The translations under genes and the position numbers were made by a program. Of a stretch of DNA of 64,000 nt, positions 1-7,645 are shown one piece after another. A model generated the notes under the pieces. It made no database searches. It was not told where the DNA came from and was given only the letters and a program-made list of their open reading frames with translations. Source of the DNA: UMGS1590 sp900552455 (GTDB lineage: Bacteria; Bacillota; Peptococcia; Peptococcales; Peptococcaceae); contig OZ007004.1 in NCBI GenBank assembly GCA_963931105.1, forward strand, positions 310,001 to 374,000. Reading direction: 5' to 3'. Position 1 is the stretch's first letter, and each line of letters starts with the position of its first letter.

Positions 1-1
1 A

Positions 2-1678
2 GTCGCCCTCGCCAGCCTGCTCACCCTCGCCGGCTGCTCAGGCGAAGCATCCGCGCCCATAGATACCGAGACCACGCCCGTCGCCGTCTTTGAAGAAACC
101 AGCGATGCCACAGCGACCAGCGCCGGGCTATCGAGCGACAGCGCAGCCAGCGTCGCCACCGCCCGCGACCACGATCTCTTCACCATGACAGGCGACACCT
201 TCACCAACAACGCCGCAGGCTACAGCATCGACGTGCCCGCCGGGCTCTCCGTCTGCGACATGGGCGACGCCACCTATCGCAGCACCCTCGAAAACAGCGA
301 CGCCAGCATGCGCCTCGAGATCTTCACCCAGGCCCTCACCGCTGACGTCGACGCCGCCACCTATCTCAGCTATTCCAACCGCTTCCTGGAAAACACCTGG
401 GATTTCACCAAAACCTACGATTTTTCCATCGATGACACCCTCGGCGGCCGTGCCACCCACATCCTCACCTGGGAACGCCGCGCCCTCGCCCGCGTCGACG
501 GCGACCGCAACTACTACGGCCAACTCGATATCGTCGACGGCGACAACGTCTACAGCTTCCTGCTCACCAGCACCTCGCCAGTAGATGCCGACACACTGCG
601 CGCCATCGAGGAAAGCTTCCAAAGCTTCACCCCAACCGCCACAGCCGCCGAATTTCCGCGCCAGCCGCGTGAGCGCACCGACATCACCGACGAGACCCGC
701 GACTTTTACCAGCGCATTTTCGCCGACGACGCCGACCTCACCTGGGGCATTTTCGAGCCAAGCACCAGCGGCAAAAGCGTGAGCGATCTCCTCGACGTGC
801 AGCGCGAGCTGCAGCACCGCTTCGACATCGTTCTCTGCTACTCCAACATCTACGAAAACTACGAGACCGACCTCATCTACAACACCCTCTCCCGCCTTTG
901 GGAAAACGGCAGCGTCGTCGAGCTCACCCTCCAGACCCAGCTCTACGATCCCCTCAGCCAGAACAACATGGTCTACGATATTTTAGACGGCAAGTACGAC
1001 GAATTTCTCCACGACTACGCCGCCGACGTCGCCCGCTTTGGCCATCCCGTGCTCTTCCGCCCGCTCAACGAAATGAACGGCGACTGGTGCAACTATTCCG
1101 CCTACTGGACAGCCCGCGACTGCAGCACCTATGTCGAGCTCTACCGCTATCTCTACAGCATCTTTGAAGAAGAAGGCGCCAACAAAAATACCCTCTGGGT
1201 GTGGAATCCAAACGAAAAATCCTTCCCGAATTTCTGCTGGAATTACGCCGACAATTATTATCCAGGCGATGAATACGTCGACATCGTCGGCCTCACCGGC
1301 TACAACACCGGCGATTATTACGACGGCGAGATCTGGCGCAGCTTCAACGAGATCTACGATCCCCTCTACGCACAAATCGCGCCACAGTATCAGCAGCCGC
1401 TGATGATCACCGAATTTGCCTGCTCCAGCATCGGCGGCGACAAAGCCGCCTGGGTCGAAGACATGTTCACCCAGCTCGAAAACTATCCGCGCATCAAAGC
1501 AGCCGTCTGGTGGGACAGCGCCGATAAAGATACAAACAATAACATCGCCCGCCCATACTACATCGACAACGACAAAGCCGCCCTGCGCGTCTTCAAAGAC
1601 CACCTCGCCCAGAGCGACTACAAGGAGAATCCCAGGGAACGCACCAACATCCTCTTGAGAGCCTACGACCTCTATTAA
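2..1678 (+). CDS. GH26-type glycosidase lipoprotein (5' end outside window)
   Basis: Surface lipoprotein with a C-terminal glycoside hydrolase family 26 domain (beta-mannanase type), expected to cut mannan-like beta-glycans outside the cell. The frame is open from base 2 and begins inside a signal peptide with lipobox LAGC (bases 26-37), so the start lies upstream of the window; the ATG at 185 is internal. A beta-rich domain of about 150 residues precedes the catalytic barrel, which starts near base 700. Family residues visible: general acid/base Glu in RPLNEMNG (codon 1070-1072) and nucleophile Glu in ITEFA (codon 1412-1414), plus the aromatic VWNPN motif. A hairpin terminator follows directly. 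Substrate cannot be decided; some GH26 enzymes act on xylan or mixed-linkage glucan. Confidence 0.9.
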   Translation, partial: VALASLLTLAGCSGEASAPIDTETTPVAVFEETSDATATSAGLSSDSAASVATARDHDLFTMTGDTFTNNAAGYSIDVPAGLSVCDMGDATYRSTLENSDASMRLEIFTQALTADVDAATYLSYSNRFLENTWDFTKTYDFSIDDTLGGRATHILTWERRALARVDGDRNYYGQLDIVDGDNVYSFLLTSTSPVDADTLRAIEESFQSFTPTATAAEFPRQPRERTDITDETRDFYQRIFADDADLTWGIFEPSTSGKSVSDLLDVQRELQHRFDIVLCYSNIYENYETDLIYNTLSRLWENGSVVELTLQTQLYDPLSQNNMVYDILDGKYDEFLHDYAADVARFGHPVLFRPLNEMNGDWCNYSAYWTARDCSTYVELYRYLYSIFEEEGANKNTLWVWNPNEKSFPNFCWNYADNYYPGDEYVDIVGLTGYNTGDYYDGEIWRSFNEIYDPLYAQIAPQYQQPLMITEFACSSIGGDKAAWVEDMFTQLENYPRIKAAVWWDSADKDTNNNIARPYYIDNDKAALRVFKDHLAQSDYKENPRERTNILLRAYDLY

Positions 1679-1685
1679 AACCACA

Positions 1686-1712
1686 AGCCACCGCCCAGCG
1701 CGGTGGCTTTAA
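1686..1712 (+). terminator. Terminator of the GH26 gene
   Basis: Nine-base perfect stem (agccaccgc / gcggtggct) with a 5-base loop, 8 bases after the stop codon. The T tract is short (TTT then AA). Confidence 0.75.
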
Positions 1713-1750
1713 CATTTCACTTCTCTTTTTCAAATATATTTACAGCAATT

Positions 1751-1800
1751 GAGCCGAAACACCCATCTAAAAAGATGCCTGTCTCGGCTCAAGTTTTTTC
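1751..1800 (+). terminator. Long hairpin with T tract
   Basis: Imperfect 18-base stem: gagccga near 1751 pairs with tcggctc at 1784-1790, extended inward to atct/agat around an AAAA loop, followed by AAGTTTTTTC. It sits between the GH26 gene and the convergent XRE gene, so it may stop transcription from both sides. Confidence 0.65.
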
Positions 1801-1813
1801 ATAATCTGTTTCG

Positions 1814-2056
1814 TCATTTTATTTCTTGTTCCAAATTGTCAAATTCCTTTATTGAAAAAAATTCTCCCAGAGTAATTTCCAGACCATCGCAGAATTTTTT
1901 TATGGTAACGATAGATATATCTCGCCGCCGTTTGTCCATCATACTATAGGCAGTCGACGGCGTGACTCCAGACAAATTCGCTAGCTCATTGATTCTAATG
2001 TTTCTCTCATGACAAAGTTCCAAAAACCGATCAACTACAGCGTCCTTTACGCTCAT
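1814..2056 (-). CDS. XRE-family HTH regulator (80 aa)
   Basis: Small Cro/CI-type DNA-binding protein that is essentially only the helix-turn-helix domain. Residues about 8-65 carry the pattern of the family, with recognition helix around SGVTPSTAYSMM and the following KRRRDISIVTIKKFCDGL segment. No sensor or oligomerisation domain is present. Start ATG at 2056 is preceded by AGGTGAT. It is transcribed divergently from the DUF2752 gene, and the shared intergenic region holds a small palindrome at 2091-2102, suggesting auto-regulation and control of the AT-rich cluster to 4.1 kb. Targets are inferred from position only. Confidence 0.85.
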   Translation of the reverse strand: MSVKDAVVDRFLELCHERNIRINELANLSGVTPSTAYSMMDKRRRDISIVTIKKFCDGLEITLGEFFSIKEFDNLEQEIK

Positions 2057-2090
2057 TAACTATCACCTCAAAAATATCTTAAAAAAGCAA

Positions 2091-2102
2091 ACGCAAGTGC
2101 GT
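2091..2102. promoter_or_regulatory. Palindrome between divergent genes, possible operator
   Basis: ACGCA-AG-TGCGT, a perfect 5-base inverted repeat, lies 35 bases upstream of the XRE start and 70 bases upstream of the DUF2752 start. Its position suits binding of the XRE protein. Confidence 0.35.
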
Positions 2103-2172
2103 ATTTTCGAGGATTGGTGTAAAATTTTATCAGAAAGATCTTTCAAAATCATCGGAACAAAGCCTATCTACT

Positions 2173-2526
2173 ATGATCGATTTAAAAAAACTCATCAGTC
2201 ACAATCAACCAATGGTCGCCACTCTTAAACGCCTTATTTGCGCCGTCGGTTTACTGGGCTTCGCATGTGTCTATCGATGTCCCATGCAATTATTTTTTCA
2301 CACTGATTGTCCCGGATGCGGAATGACAAGAGCGATTCTTGCTTTTCTAAAGCTTGATTTCTCGGCAGCTTTCTCCTATCATCCATTATTTCCGCTGACG
2401 CTAGTTGTTGCAATATATTGCATTGGACGCGAAAAAATGTATATCGGGAAATTTTTTGAACAAGTTTTTCTCCTCATTTTTTTGACACTCTTTCTTTTCC
2501 GGTGGCTATTGCTCAAACTTTTATAA
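2173..2526 (+). CDS. DUF2752 membrane protein
   Basis: Small integral membrane protein of 117 residues with three predicted membrane segments (about 18-37, 68-85 and 92-112) and the DUF2752 signature CPGCGMTRA in the first loop. Biochemical function of the family is unknown; the conserved cysteines suggest metal binding or thiol chemistry. No strong ribosome binding site precedes ATG 2173. The next gene follows 44 bases downstream on the same strand, and the three genes to 4122 probably form one operon. Base composition is clearly AT-richer than the GH26 gene and the redox locus on either side, suggesting acquisition. Confidence 0.8.
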   Translation: MIDLKKLISHNQPMVATLKRLICAVGLLGFACVYRCPMQLFFHTDCPGCGMTRAILAFLKLDFSAAFSYHPLFPLTLVVAIYCIGREKMYIGKFFEQVFLLIFLTLFLFRWLLLKLL

Positions 2527-2570
2527 GGCACCATTTATTTTTTACTCTGAACAAAACGGGAGGAATCATT

Positions 2571-2990
2571 ATGGCCAACACATTCATGACAAACGTCCCA
2601 GATGCATTCACGTTGGAATATCTCGGTCAAGAGCTAACAAAAGCTTTTCAGCAGAAAGGCTACATCGTCACAACAGCACTGTCCGGAACAGACAACCTAC
2701 GTGTTCGTCTCGAAAAAAACTGTGGCGGGATCAATTTACTCATGGGGCTCGGGAAAGGGATTACCGCAAGCTGCTCACTCCAAAACAATACGCTCGTCGT
2801 TAACTATCTGGAAGGTGATTGGATCGGGAAAATCATCGGCCTGGCTGTCGGTTGGATTCTCTGCTTTATCCCATTTATCACCGCCATTATTGGATGTATC
2901 CAGCAAGTAGGGCTTCCAAATGAAATCAATATGGAAATCTCAGCTGCCGCCAGCCGTATTCAATCTACAACCATTTCTGACGAAGAATAA
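2571..2990 (+). CDS. Hypothetical protein with C-terminal membrane hairpin
   Basis: Not recognised. 139 residues; start chosen at ATG 2571 because GGGAGGA lies 6-7 bases upstream, whereas the longer frame from 2502 overlaps the preceding gene and has no such site. The first 85 residues look like a soluble alpha/beta domain (hydrophobic strands alternating with polar turns); residues about 85-112 are a strongly hydrophobic stretch containing GLAVGWILCFIPFITAIIGC, followed by a short polar tail. Between a DUF2752 protein and an exported stalk-domain protein it may belong to a membrane complex, but this is inference. Confidence 0.75.
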   Translation: MANTFMTNVPDAFTLEYLGQELTKAFQQKGYIVTTALSGTDNLRVRLEKNCGGINLLMGLGKGITASCSLQNNTLVVNYLEGDWIGKIIGLAVGWILCFIPFITAIIGCIQQVGLPNEINMEISAAASRIQSTTISDEE

Positions 2991-3012
2991 TACTCAAGGA
3001 GGTGCGAATACC

Positions 3013-4122
3013 ATGAAAAAATCCATCCTATGTTTTTTATTGATCGTCAGCCTGTGTTTCCCATTTCTACTCGCCCCAGCATCAGCTTCTGCAGCTGATA
3101 CATCTACTACACGCACATACAATGCGCCTGTCAAACGGATTGGCAATTTCCAAATCAAACTACAGGTTGATCCGTCTGTATATGGCAAGATCGGACAATA
3201 TAGTGAGGATTTTGACGCTGATGGGCAAAAAGAAAACCTATCCATTGTTTTCTACGCTAATAATGGTAAGGAAACCATCAGCGCACGCATGAGCGAACTC
3301 GATAGTTCTAGCTACGTGGAATCTGCGCTGCTCAGCTGGAATGAAGGAGATTGCTATACAACAAAACAAGTCGACATTTCCTGTCTCATAATTAATGGCA
3401 AGAAAGTCATTGCCGCAGAATTAATGGAATCAGGCACAATGGCAACCGGCTACTCAACAACTTTCAAAGCTATTCAATATACCGGACGAAGTTACAGAGA
3501 GATTTTCAATTATAATTATACGGGATCAAATGCCCCTTCCTCGGTTCAATCTCAGGAAATAAACAAGTTCCGCAATGCCGGGTTTAATATCTCATCACTC
3601 AAAGTGTTCAATGGTGGTCGCGGAGATTTTGTATCTGATCAATTACGCGGCGAGGATATCTGTAAATTATCTGTTTCATTTAACGGAACAAATCTGTATG
3701 CTTTCGCCAATGGTAGCATCAATACCATTGAGCCATTCCGTTACATTATTGAGTCGCCACGCTTCACCTCTTCAGATGTTATTCAAGTAACCCTGGACGG
3801 AAAATCTCTAAACTTTGACCAACCTCCAATCATAGACAACAACCGTGTTATGGTTCCGATTCGAACAATATTTGAAGCTCTGGGATACACCGTCAATTGG
3901 CAAAACAGTACACAAACCGCTATCGCAAATAAAGCAGGTCATTCTATCATTGTGCAGGTCAACAACCCTAAAATCACATACAACGGTGGAAGTTATTACT
4001 GTGACGTTTCTCCAAAGAATCTGTCCGGTAGAATTCTAGTACCCGTGCGAGCAGTCTCCGAAAGTGCTGGCTGCGAAGTTATTTGGCAAAGCTCCACACA
4101 AACAGTCATGATTCAAAGTTAA
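3013..4122 (+). CDS. Secreted protein with copper-amine-oxidase 'stalk' domain
   Basis: Exported protein of 369 residues. Start ATG 3013 follows AAGGAGGTG. Residues 1-27 form a classic signal peptide ending near ASASA; no lipobox, so it is probably released or wall-held. The middle (about 40-250) is unrecognised and beta-rich. The last 110 residues match the copper amine oxidase N-terminal (stalk) domain, seen in the pattern VTLDGKSL...RVMVPIRTIFEALGYTVNW...ILVPVRAVSESAGCEVIW. In Bacillota this domain is a common module on exported proteins and does not imply amine oxidase activity. A strong terminator follows at 4236. Confidence 0.85.
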   Translation: MKKSILCFLLIVSLCFPFLLAPASASAADTSTTRTYNAPVKRIGNFQIKLQVDPSVYGKIGQYSEDFDADGQKENLSIVFYANNGKETISARMSELDSSSYVESALLSWNEGDCYTTKQVDISCLIINGKKVIAAELMESGTMATGYSTTFKAIQYTGRSYREIFNYNYTGSNAPSSVQSQEINKFRNAGFNISSLKVFNGGRGDFVSDQLRGEDICKLSVSFNGTNLYAFANGSINTIEPFRYIIESPRFTSSDVIQVTLDGKSLNFDQPPIIDNNRVMVPIRTIFEALGYTVNWQNSTQTAIANKAGHSIIVQVNNPKITYNGGSYYCDVSPKNLSGRILVPVRAVSESAGCEVIWQSSTQTVMIQS

Positions 4123-4433
4123 TGGAGCTATGCCATCGGCAAATACGCCAAACCTTTTTTGTGTGAGCTCTCCACCTTATCCTACTGCTGATCAGTTCAA
4201 TTCATGTGGGCGGCAGCGATGGAATGACAACATCAAACAAGGCCATCTGATTTATTATTGCAAGATCAGATGGTCTTGTTATTTTTACACTTTTTCCAGC
4301 CAATCTCTCACATCCTGTTGCAATTCTGTGGCATTTTTGTGGCGGGTTGGCGGTGGGATGTGGGGATGGTTTTGCGCTATGCTTATCTCACGCGGCTGGG
4401 GCTGCGAAATTTTTAGAAAGCTGGTGCTTAACA
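4123..4433. other. Intergenic region
   Basis: 311 bases without a supported gene. It contains the terminator of the stalk-domain gene (4236-4286) and then a G/T-rich leader before the first TlpA gene; no convincing riboswitch fold or consensus promoter was seen. Confidence 0.6.
4236..4286 (+). terminator. Strong rho-independent terminator
   Basis: Sixteen-base stem (aacaaggccatctgat, 4236-4251, with 4265-4280) with one G-T pair, followed by ATTTTTA. Ends the 2.2-4.1 kb operon. Confidence 0.9.
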
Positions 4434-4994
4434 ATGAAACGAAAGATGATTGCTGTGTTATTGTCTCTTGGTCTGTTGGCTGGGATTGTGTGTGGCTGCG
4501 GGGCGTTTTCGCTGTCGGAGCCGGCGGAGAAGCTGGGCAAGCTGGAGCATTTTTCGGCGCAGACGCTGGATGGCGGCACGTTTACGGAAAAAGATCTGGC
4601 GGCGAAGGATCTGACGCTGATCAATTTCTGGACGACGCAGTGCGGGCCGTGTATTGCGGAGATGCCGCATTTGGCGGAATTTGCGAAGAAGCTGCCGGAA
4701 AATGTACAGGTGGTGACGGTGTGTCTCTTTGGTGAGAATGAGATGGACGCTGCGCGCAAGATCCTCGACGAGGCTGGATTTGAAGGGACGACGCTGCTGG
4801 CGGGCGACGGCGATTACAAGGCGCTGTGCAACGCGGTGCAGGCGACGCCGACGACGCTTTTTGCAGACGCGAGCGGCAAGCTTGTGGGCAAGACGATCGT
4901 GGGCGAGCCGGATGATCTGGAGAATACGCTGCTTGCGGCGATCAACAAGGAACTGAAGCACGCTGGCAAGGAGGAGATCGCGCTGGCGGAATAA
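4434..4994 (+). CDS. TlpA-like thioredoxin lipoprotein 1
   Basis: Extracytoplasmic thiol-disulfide oxidoreductase of 186 residues anchored as a lipoprotein. ATG 4434 gives an N-terminus of KRK plus hydrophobic core and a lipobox-like VCGC (Cys22). The thioredoxin fold follows with active site CGPC (Cys70-Cys73) in NFWTTQCGPC and the cis-proline motif QATPTT. Family members reduce disulfides, for example in cytochrome c maturation or oxidative-damage repair. This copy lacks the CD1871A and 4Fe-4S partner genes that accompany the two later copies and is followed instead by a two-component pair. About 60% similar by eye to the copies at 6964 and 11357, so the three arose by duplication. Confidence 0.9.
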   Translation: MKRKMIAVLLSLGLLAGIVCGCGAFSLSEPAEKLGKLEHFSAQTLDGGTFTEKDLAAKDLTLINFWTTQCGPCIAEMPHLAEFAKKLPENVQVVTVCLFGENEMDAARKILDEAGFEGTTLLAGDGDYKALCNAVQATPTTLFADASGKLVGKTIVGEPDDLENTLLAAINKELKHAGKEEIALAE

Positions 4995-5070
4995 GCGAAA
5001 GCTGATTTTGCTGGCGGCAGACGGCGGGATGTGGTACAATCGACAAAACGCGTTTCCAGGAGGGGATGAA

Positions 5071-5775
5071 ATGGCTGTGATCTACTACGCAGACGACGAG
5101 CAGGCGCTGCGCGATATTGTGGCGGCTTTTCTCGAAAGCGAGGGGCACGAGGTGCGCACGTTTGCGACGGGCGATGCGCTGTTGGCGGTGTTTCGAGCGC
5201 AGGCGTGCGAGCTGGTGCTCTTGGATATCATGATGCCGGGATCGGACGGGCTGGCGGTGCTGCGCGCGCTGCGGGCGATCTCGACGGTGCCGGTGATCCT
5301 GCTGACGGCGAAGGATGGCGACGGCGATTACTACAGTGGGCTCGCGCTGGGCAGCGACGACTACATCACGAAGCCGTTCAAGCCGCTGTTGCTGGCGGCG
5401 AAGGTGAACGCGCTGCTGCGGCGGGTGCGGTTTGAACAGGATGCGCAGGCGACGCCGGAAACGGCGGATCTCTGCTGCGGGAATCTGCGCTACGCGCATC
5501 GCGAGCGGGTTTTCCGCGCGGACGGGCGGGCGCTTTCGCTGACGCCGACGGAGATGCGCTTTCTGCACTATATGATGGCGCATTTTGAGGAGGCTGTGAG
5601 CCGCGAGCGCTTGCTGGCGGATGTGTGGGAGATGCCGGCAGAGCTGGAAAGCCGCGTGGCGGACGAAACGAACCGTCGCCTGCGGCGCAAGCTGGCGGAG
5701 GCCGGCGCGGATGTCTGTGTGCAGACGGTGTGGGGCTATGGCTTCAAGCTGACGCGCCGGGAGGGAGACGCATGA
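5071..5775 (+). CDS. OmpR-family response regulator
   Basis: Two-domain regulator of 234 residues. Receiver domain: acidic pocket Asp8-Asp9-Glu10, phospho-acceptor Asp52 in LVLLDIMMPG, switch Thr79 and Lys81 in LLTAK. C-terminal winged helix (about 135-232) with SLTPTEMRFLHYM and the terminal TVWGYGFKL typical of OmpR/PhoB. Start ATG 5071 is supported by AGGAGGGG seven to ten bases upstream; a TGG-TACAAT extended -10 lies at 5032-5040, so the pair can be transcribed independently of the TlpA gene. Its stop overlaps the kinase start (ATGA). Flanking TlpA lipoproteins on both sides suggest it controls the thiol-redox locus. Confidence 0.93.
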   Translation: MAVIYYADDEQALRDIVAAFLESEGHEVRTFATGDALLAVFRAQACELVLLDIMMPGSDGLAVLRALRAISTVPVILLTAKDGDGDYYSGLALGSDDYITKPFKPLLLAAKVNALLRRVRFEQDAQATPETADLCCGNLRYAHRERVFRADGRALSLTPTEMRFLHYMMAHFEEAVSRERLLADVWEMPAELESRVADETNRRLRRKLAEAGADVCVQTVWGYGFKLTRREGDA

Positions 5776-6935
5776 GCTCGCCGAACGGACGCGCACTGCG
5801 GCGGCTGGTGGCGCTGGCGATGCTCTCTGGCGTGGTGCTCATTGCGCTGTTTTGTGTGGTGGAGCAGGCGCAGATCCGCCATCGCGCTGTGGAGACGCTG
5901 ACGGCGTTTAAGACGGACCCACACACGGAGCCGGACGCGCTGGCGAGCGGGCGGGTGCGCCCGACTATCGCGGTGCTGGGGCTGGATGACGCGGACACGA
6001 GCGCGGACTCTGCGCTGGAGCGCGGGCTGCGCCACTATGCGAAGGTTTCCGCGCCGCCGCCAGGCGAGATCACGCGGCTTGGCGAGGGGCGGATGCAGGC
6101 GTATTTCTTTGTGCAGGATGCGCAGGCGCTGGGCTTTGCCGGGGATGAAACCTATCTCTTTTACACGGATGTGAGCTTTGCCAGCGATGTGGTGCGCTCG
6201 GCGGCGCTGGTGATGGGGCTGGTGTTTCTGATCGTGGCGGCGCTGCTTTACCAGAGCGGGCGCGCGACGATCCGGCTATTGGACGAAAAGGACGCGGCGA
6301 TGCGCGATTTCTTCGCAGGCGCGTCCCACGAGCTGAAGACGCCGCTGATGGCGATCACGAGCTATGCGGACGGGCTCTCCCGCGGGATTGTCGACGAAAG
6401 CACAGCCTGTGCGGTGATCGATAAGGAATGCGCGCGTATGAATGGGCTGGTCGCAGATATTCTGGCGTTCAGCAAGGTGGACGGCGGCATGGTGCGCCTG
6501 CAGAAGCTGGACACGGATGTGCGCGAGATCCTCTACGACGCGCTGCAGAGCATCGAGGCGGAAAGCGCCCGGCGCGGCATTGCGCTGGAGCCGGAGCTGC
6601 CTGCGCCGCTCTCGCTCTGCTGTGACGAGACGCTGCTCTACTCAGTCTTCAGCAATATCCTCACGAACAGCGTGCGCTATGCGCGCGGAACGATTCGGCT
6701 CTCGGCGGAGCGGACCGACGACGCGCTCTGCGTGATGCTCGCAAACGATGGTCCGGCGATCGATGCAGACGAAGCGGCGCGGCTTTTCGACCGTTTCCAT
6801 GTTGGCAGCGGTGGACAGACGGGCCTGGGACTGGCGCTGGCGCGCGAATACACGCGACTGCACGGCGGCGATGTGAGCGTGCGCTCGGCAGAGGGCTGGA
6901 CGATTTTCTGCGTGCGCCTGCCCCTTGCTGGATGA
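5772..6935 (+). CDS. Sensor histidine kinase
   Basis: Membrane sensor kinase of 387 residues, partner of the preceding regulator (ATGA overlap, translational coupling). Membrane segments at about 11-30 and 143-161 enclose an extracytoplasmic sensor of about 110 residues without recognised fold. No HAMP is obvious; HisKA begins soon after the second segment with phospho-acceptor His186 in GASHELKTPL. The ATPase domain shows N box NILTNSVRYA, G1 ANDGPAI and G2 TGLGLALAREY. The second TlpA gene starts 28 bases after its stop, indicating a shared operon. The signal is unknown; redox or envelope thiol stress is a guess from context. Confidence 0.93.
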   Translation: MSSPNGRALRRLVALAMLSGVVLIALFCVVEQAQIRHRAVETLTAFKTDPHTEPDALASGRVRPTIAVLGLDDADTSADSALERGLRHYAKVSAPPPGEITRLGEGRMQAYFFVQDAQALGFAGDETYLFYTDVSFASDVVRSAALVMGLVFLIVAALLYQSGRATIRLLDEKDAAMRDFFAGASHELKTPLMAITSYADGLSRGIVDESTACAVIDKECARMNGLVADILAFSKVDGGMVRLQKLDTDVREILYDALQSIEAESARRGIALEPELPAPLSLCCDETLLYSVFSNILTNSVRYARGTIRLSAERTDDALCVMLANDGPAIDADEAARLFDRFHVGSGGQTGLGLALAREYTRLHGGDVSVRSAEGWTIFCVRLPLAG

Positions 6936-6963
6936 TAATGACAACGACGAAAGGATGAACACG

Positions 6964-7506
6964 ATGAGATACAAACTACTCCCTCTGCTTCTGCTGCTGG
7001 TGCTGGCCGTTACTGGCTGCTCCGGCGCTGGCACGACGACACAGGGCGCGCAGTCGCTGGAAAGCTTCACAGCGCAGACGCTGGACGGCGGTACTTTTAC
7101 GGAGGCAGACATTGCAGCGAAGGATCTGACGGTGATGAATTTCTGGATGACGACGTGTCGCCCATGCATCAGCGAGATGCCGGACATTGCAGAATTTGAG
7201 AAAGCGTTGCCGGAGAATGTGCAGCTGGTGACGGTCTGCCTGTTTGGCGAAGAGGACACGCGCGAGGTGCAGGGCGTGGTGGACGCGACGGGCTACACGG
7301 GCACGACGCTGCTCAGTGGCGACGGCGATTTCCAGACGCTCTGCGATGCCATCCAGGCGACGCCGACGACGGTGTTTGTGAACAGCGAAGGAAAGATCGT
7401 CGGCGATCCGATCATCGGGGCGCAGGAGGATTTTTCCGACACGATGCTGGAGGCGATGAACACGATCCTGGCAGACGAAGGAAAGGCGGCGATCGAGCTT
7501 GACTAA
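6964..7506 (+). CDS. TlpA-like thioredoxin lipoprotein 2 (CRPC active site)
   Basis: 180-residue lipoprotein with lipobox VTGC (Cys19) and thioredoxin domain. The active site is CRPC (Cys65-Cys68) instead of the CGPC of the other two copies, a change in the dipeptide that normally tunes redox potential. The cis-proline QATPTT is retained. ATG 6964 is preferred over ATG 6955 because AAAGGA sits at the right distance only for the former. The stop overlaps the TTG start of the following 48-residue CXXC protein by 8 bases, so this is the first gene of a tightly coupled three-gene unit. Confidence 0.9.
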   Translation: MRYKLLPLLLLLVLAVTGCSGAGTTTQGAQSLESFTAQTLDGGTFTEADIAAKDLTVMNFWMTTCRPCISEMPDIAEFEKALPENVQLVTVCLFGEEDTREVQGVVDATGYTGTTLLSGDGDFQTLCDAIQATPTTVFVNSEGKIVGDPIIGAQEDFSDTMLEAMNTILADEGKAAIELD

Positions 7507-7645
7507 GCGTGGTTTATTCTGGCTGCGACTTGCGCTGTTGGCGACGGCCTGCGGCTTTATCGCGATCGGCGTGAGCGGCGGCGAAGCGATGATCGTTCTG
7601 CAAAAGGCGGTGAAGATATGTCTCGAATGCATTGGCATCGGTTGA
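7499..7645 (+). CDS. CD1871A-family CXXC membrane peptide, copy 1 (48 aa)
   Basis: Very small protein easily missed. TTG start at 7499 overlaps the end of the TlpA gene by 8 bases, and its end overlaps the next gene by 28 bases. One membrane segment (about residues 6-25, LFWLRLALLATACGFIAIGV) is followed by the highly conserved tail VLQKAVKICLECIGIG with a CXXC (CLEC) close to the membrane. This matches the CD1871A family of Clostridia, found next to TlpA and 4Fe-4S proteins; its biochemical role is not established. Position and CXXC suggest a thiol carrier between the cytoplasmic-membrane iron-sulfur protein and the lipoprotein thioredoxin (inference). A near-identical tail occurs in copy 2. 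Confidence 0.85.
   Translation: MTKRGLFWLRLALLATACGFIAIGVSGGEAMIVLQKAVKICLECIGIG

Noticed and set aside
1751..1800. Riboswitch or structured RNA upstream of the XRE gene
   Set aside because: A single stem-loop with T tract, located at the 3' side of that gene; terminator is sufficient.
4130..4735. 201-codon frame over the first TlpA gene
   Set aside because: Out of frame with the conserved thioredoxin sequence and crosses a strong terminator.
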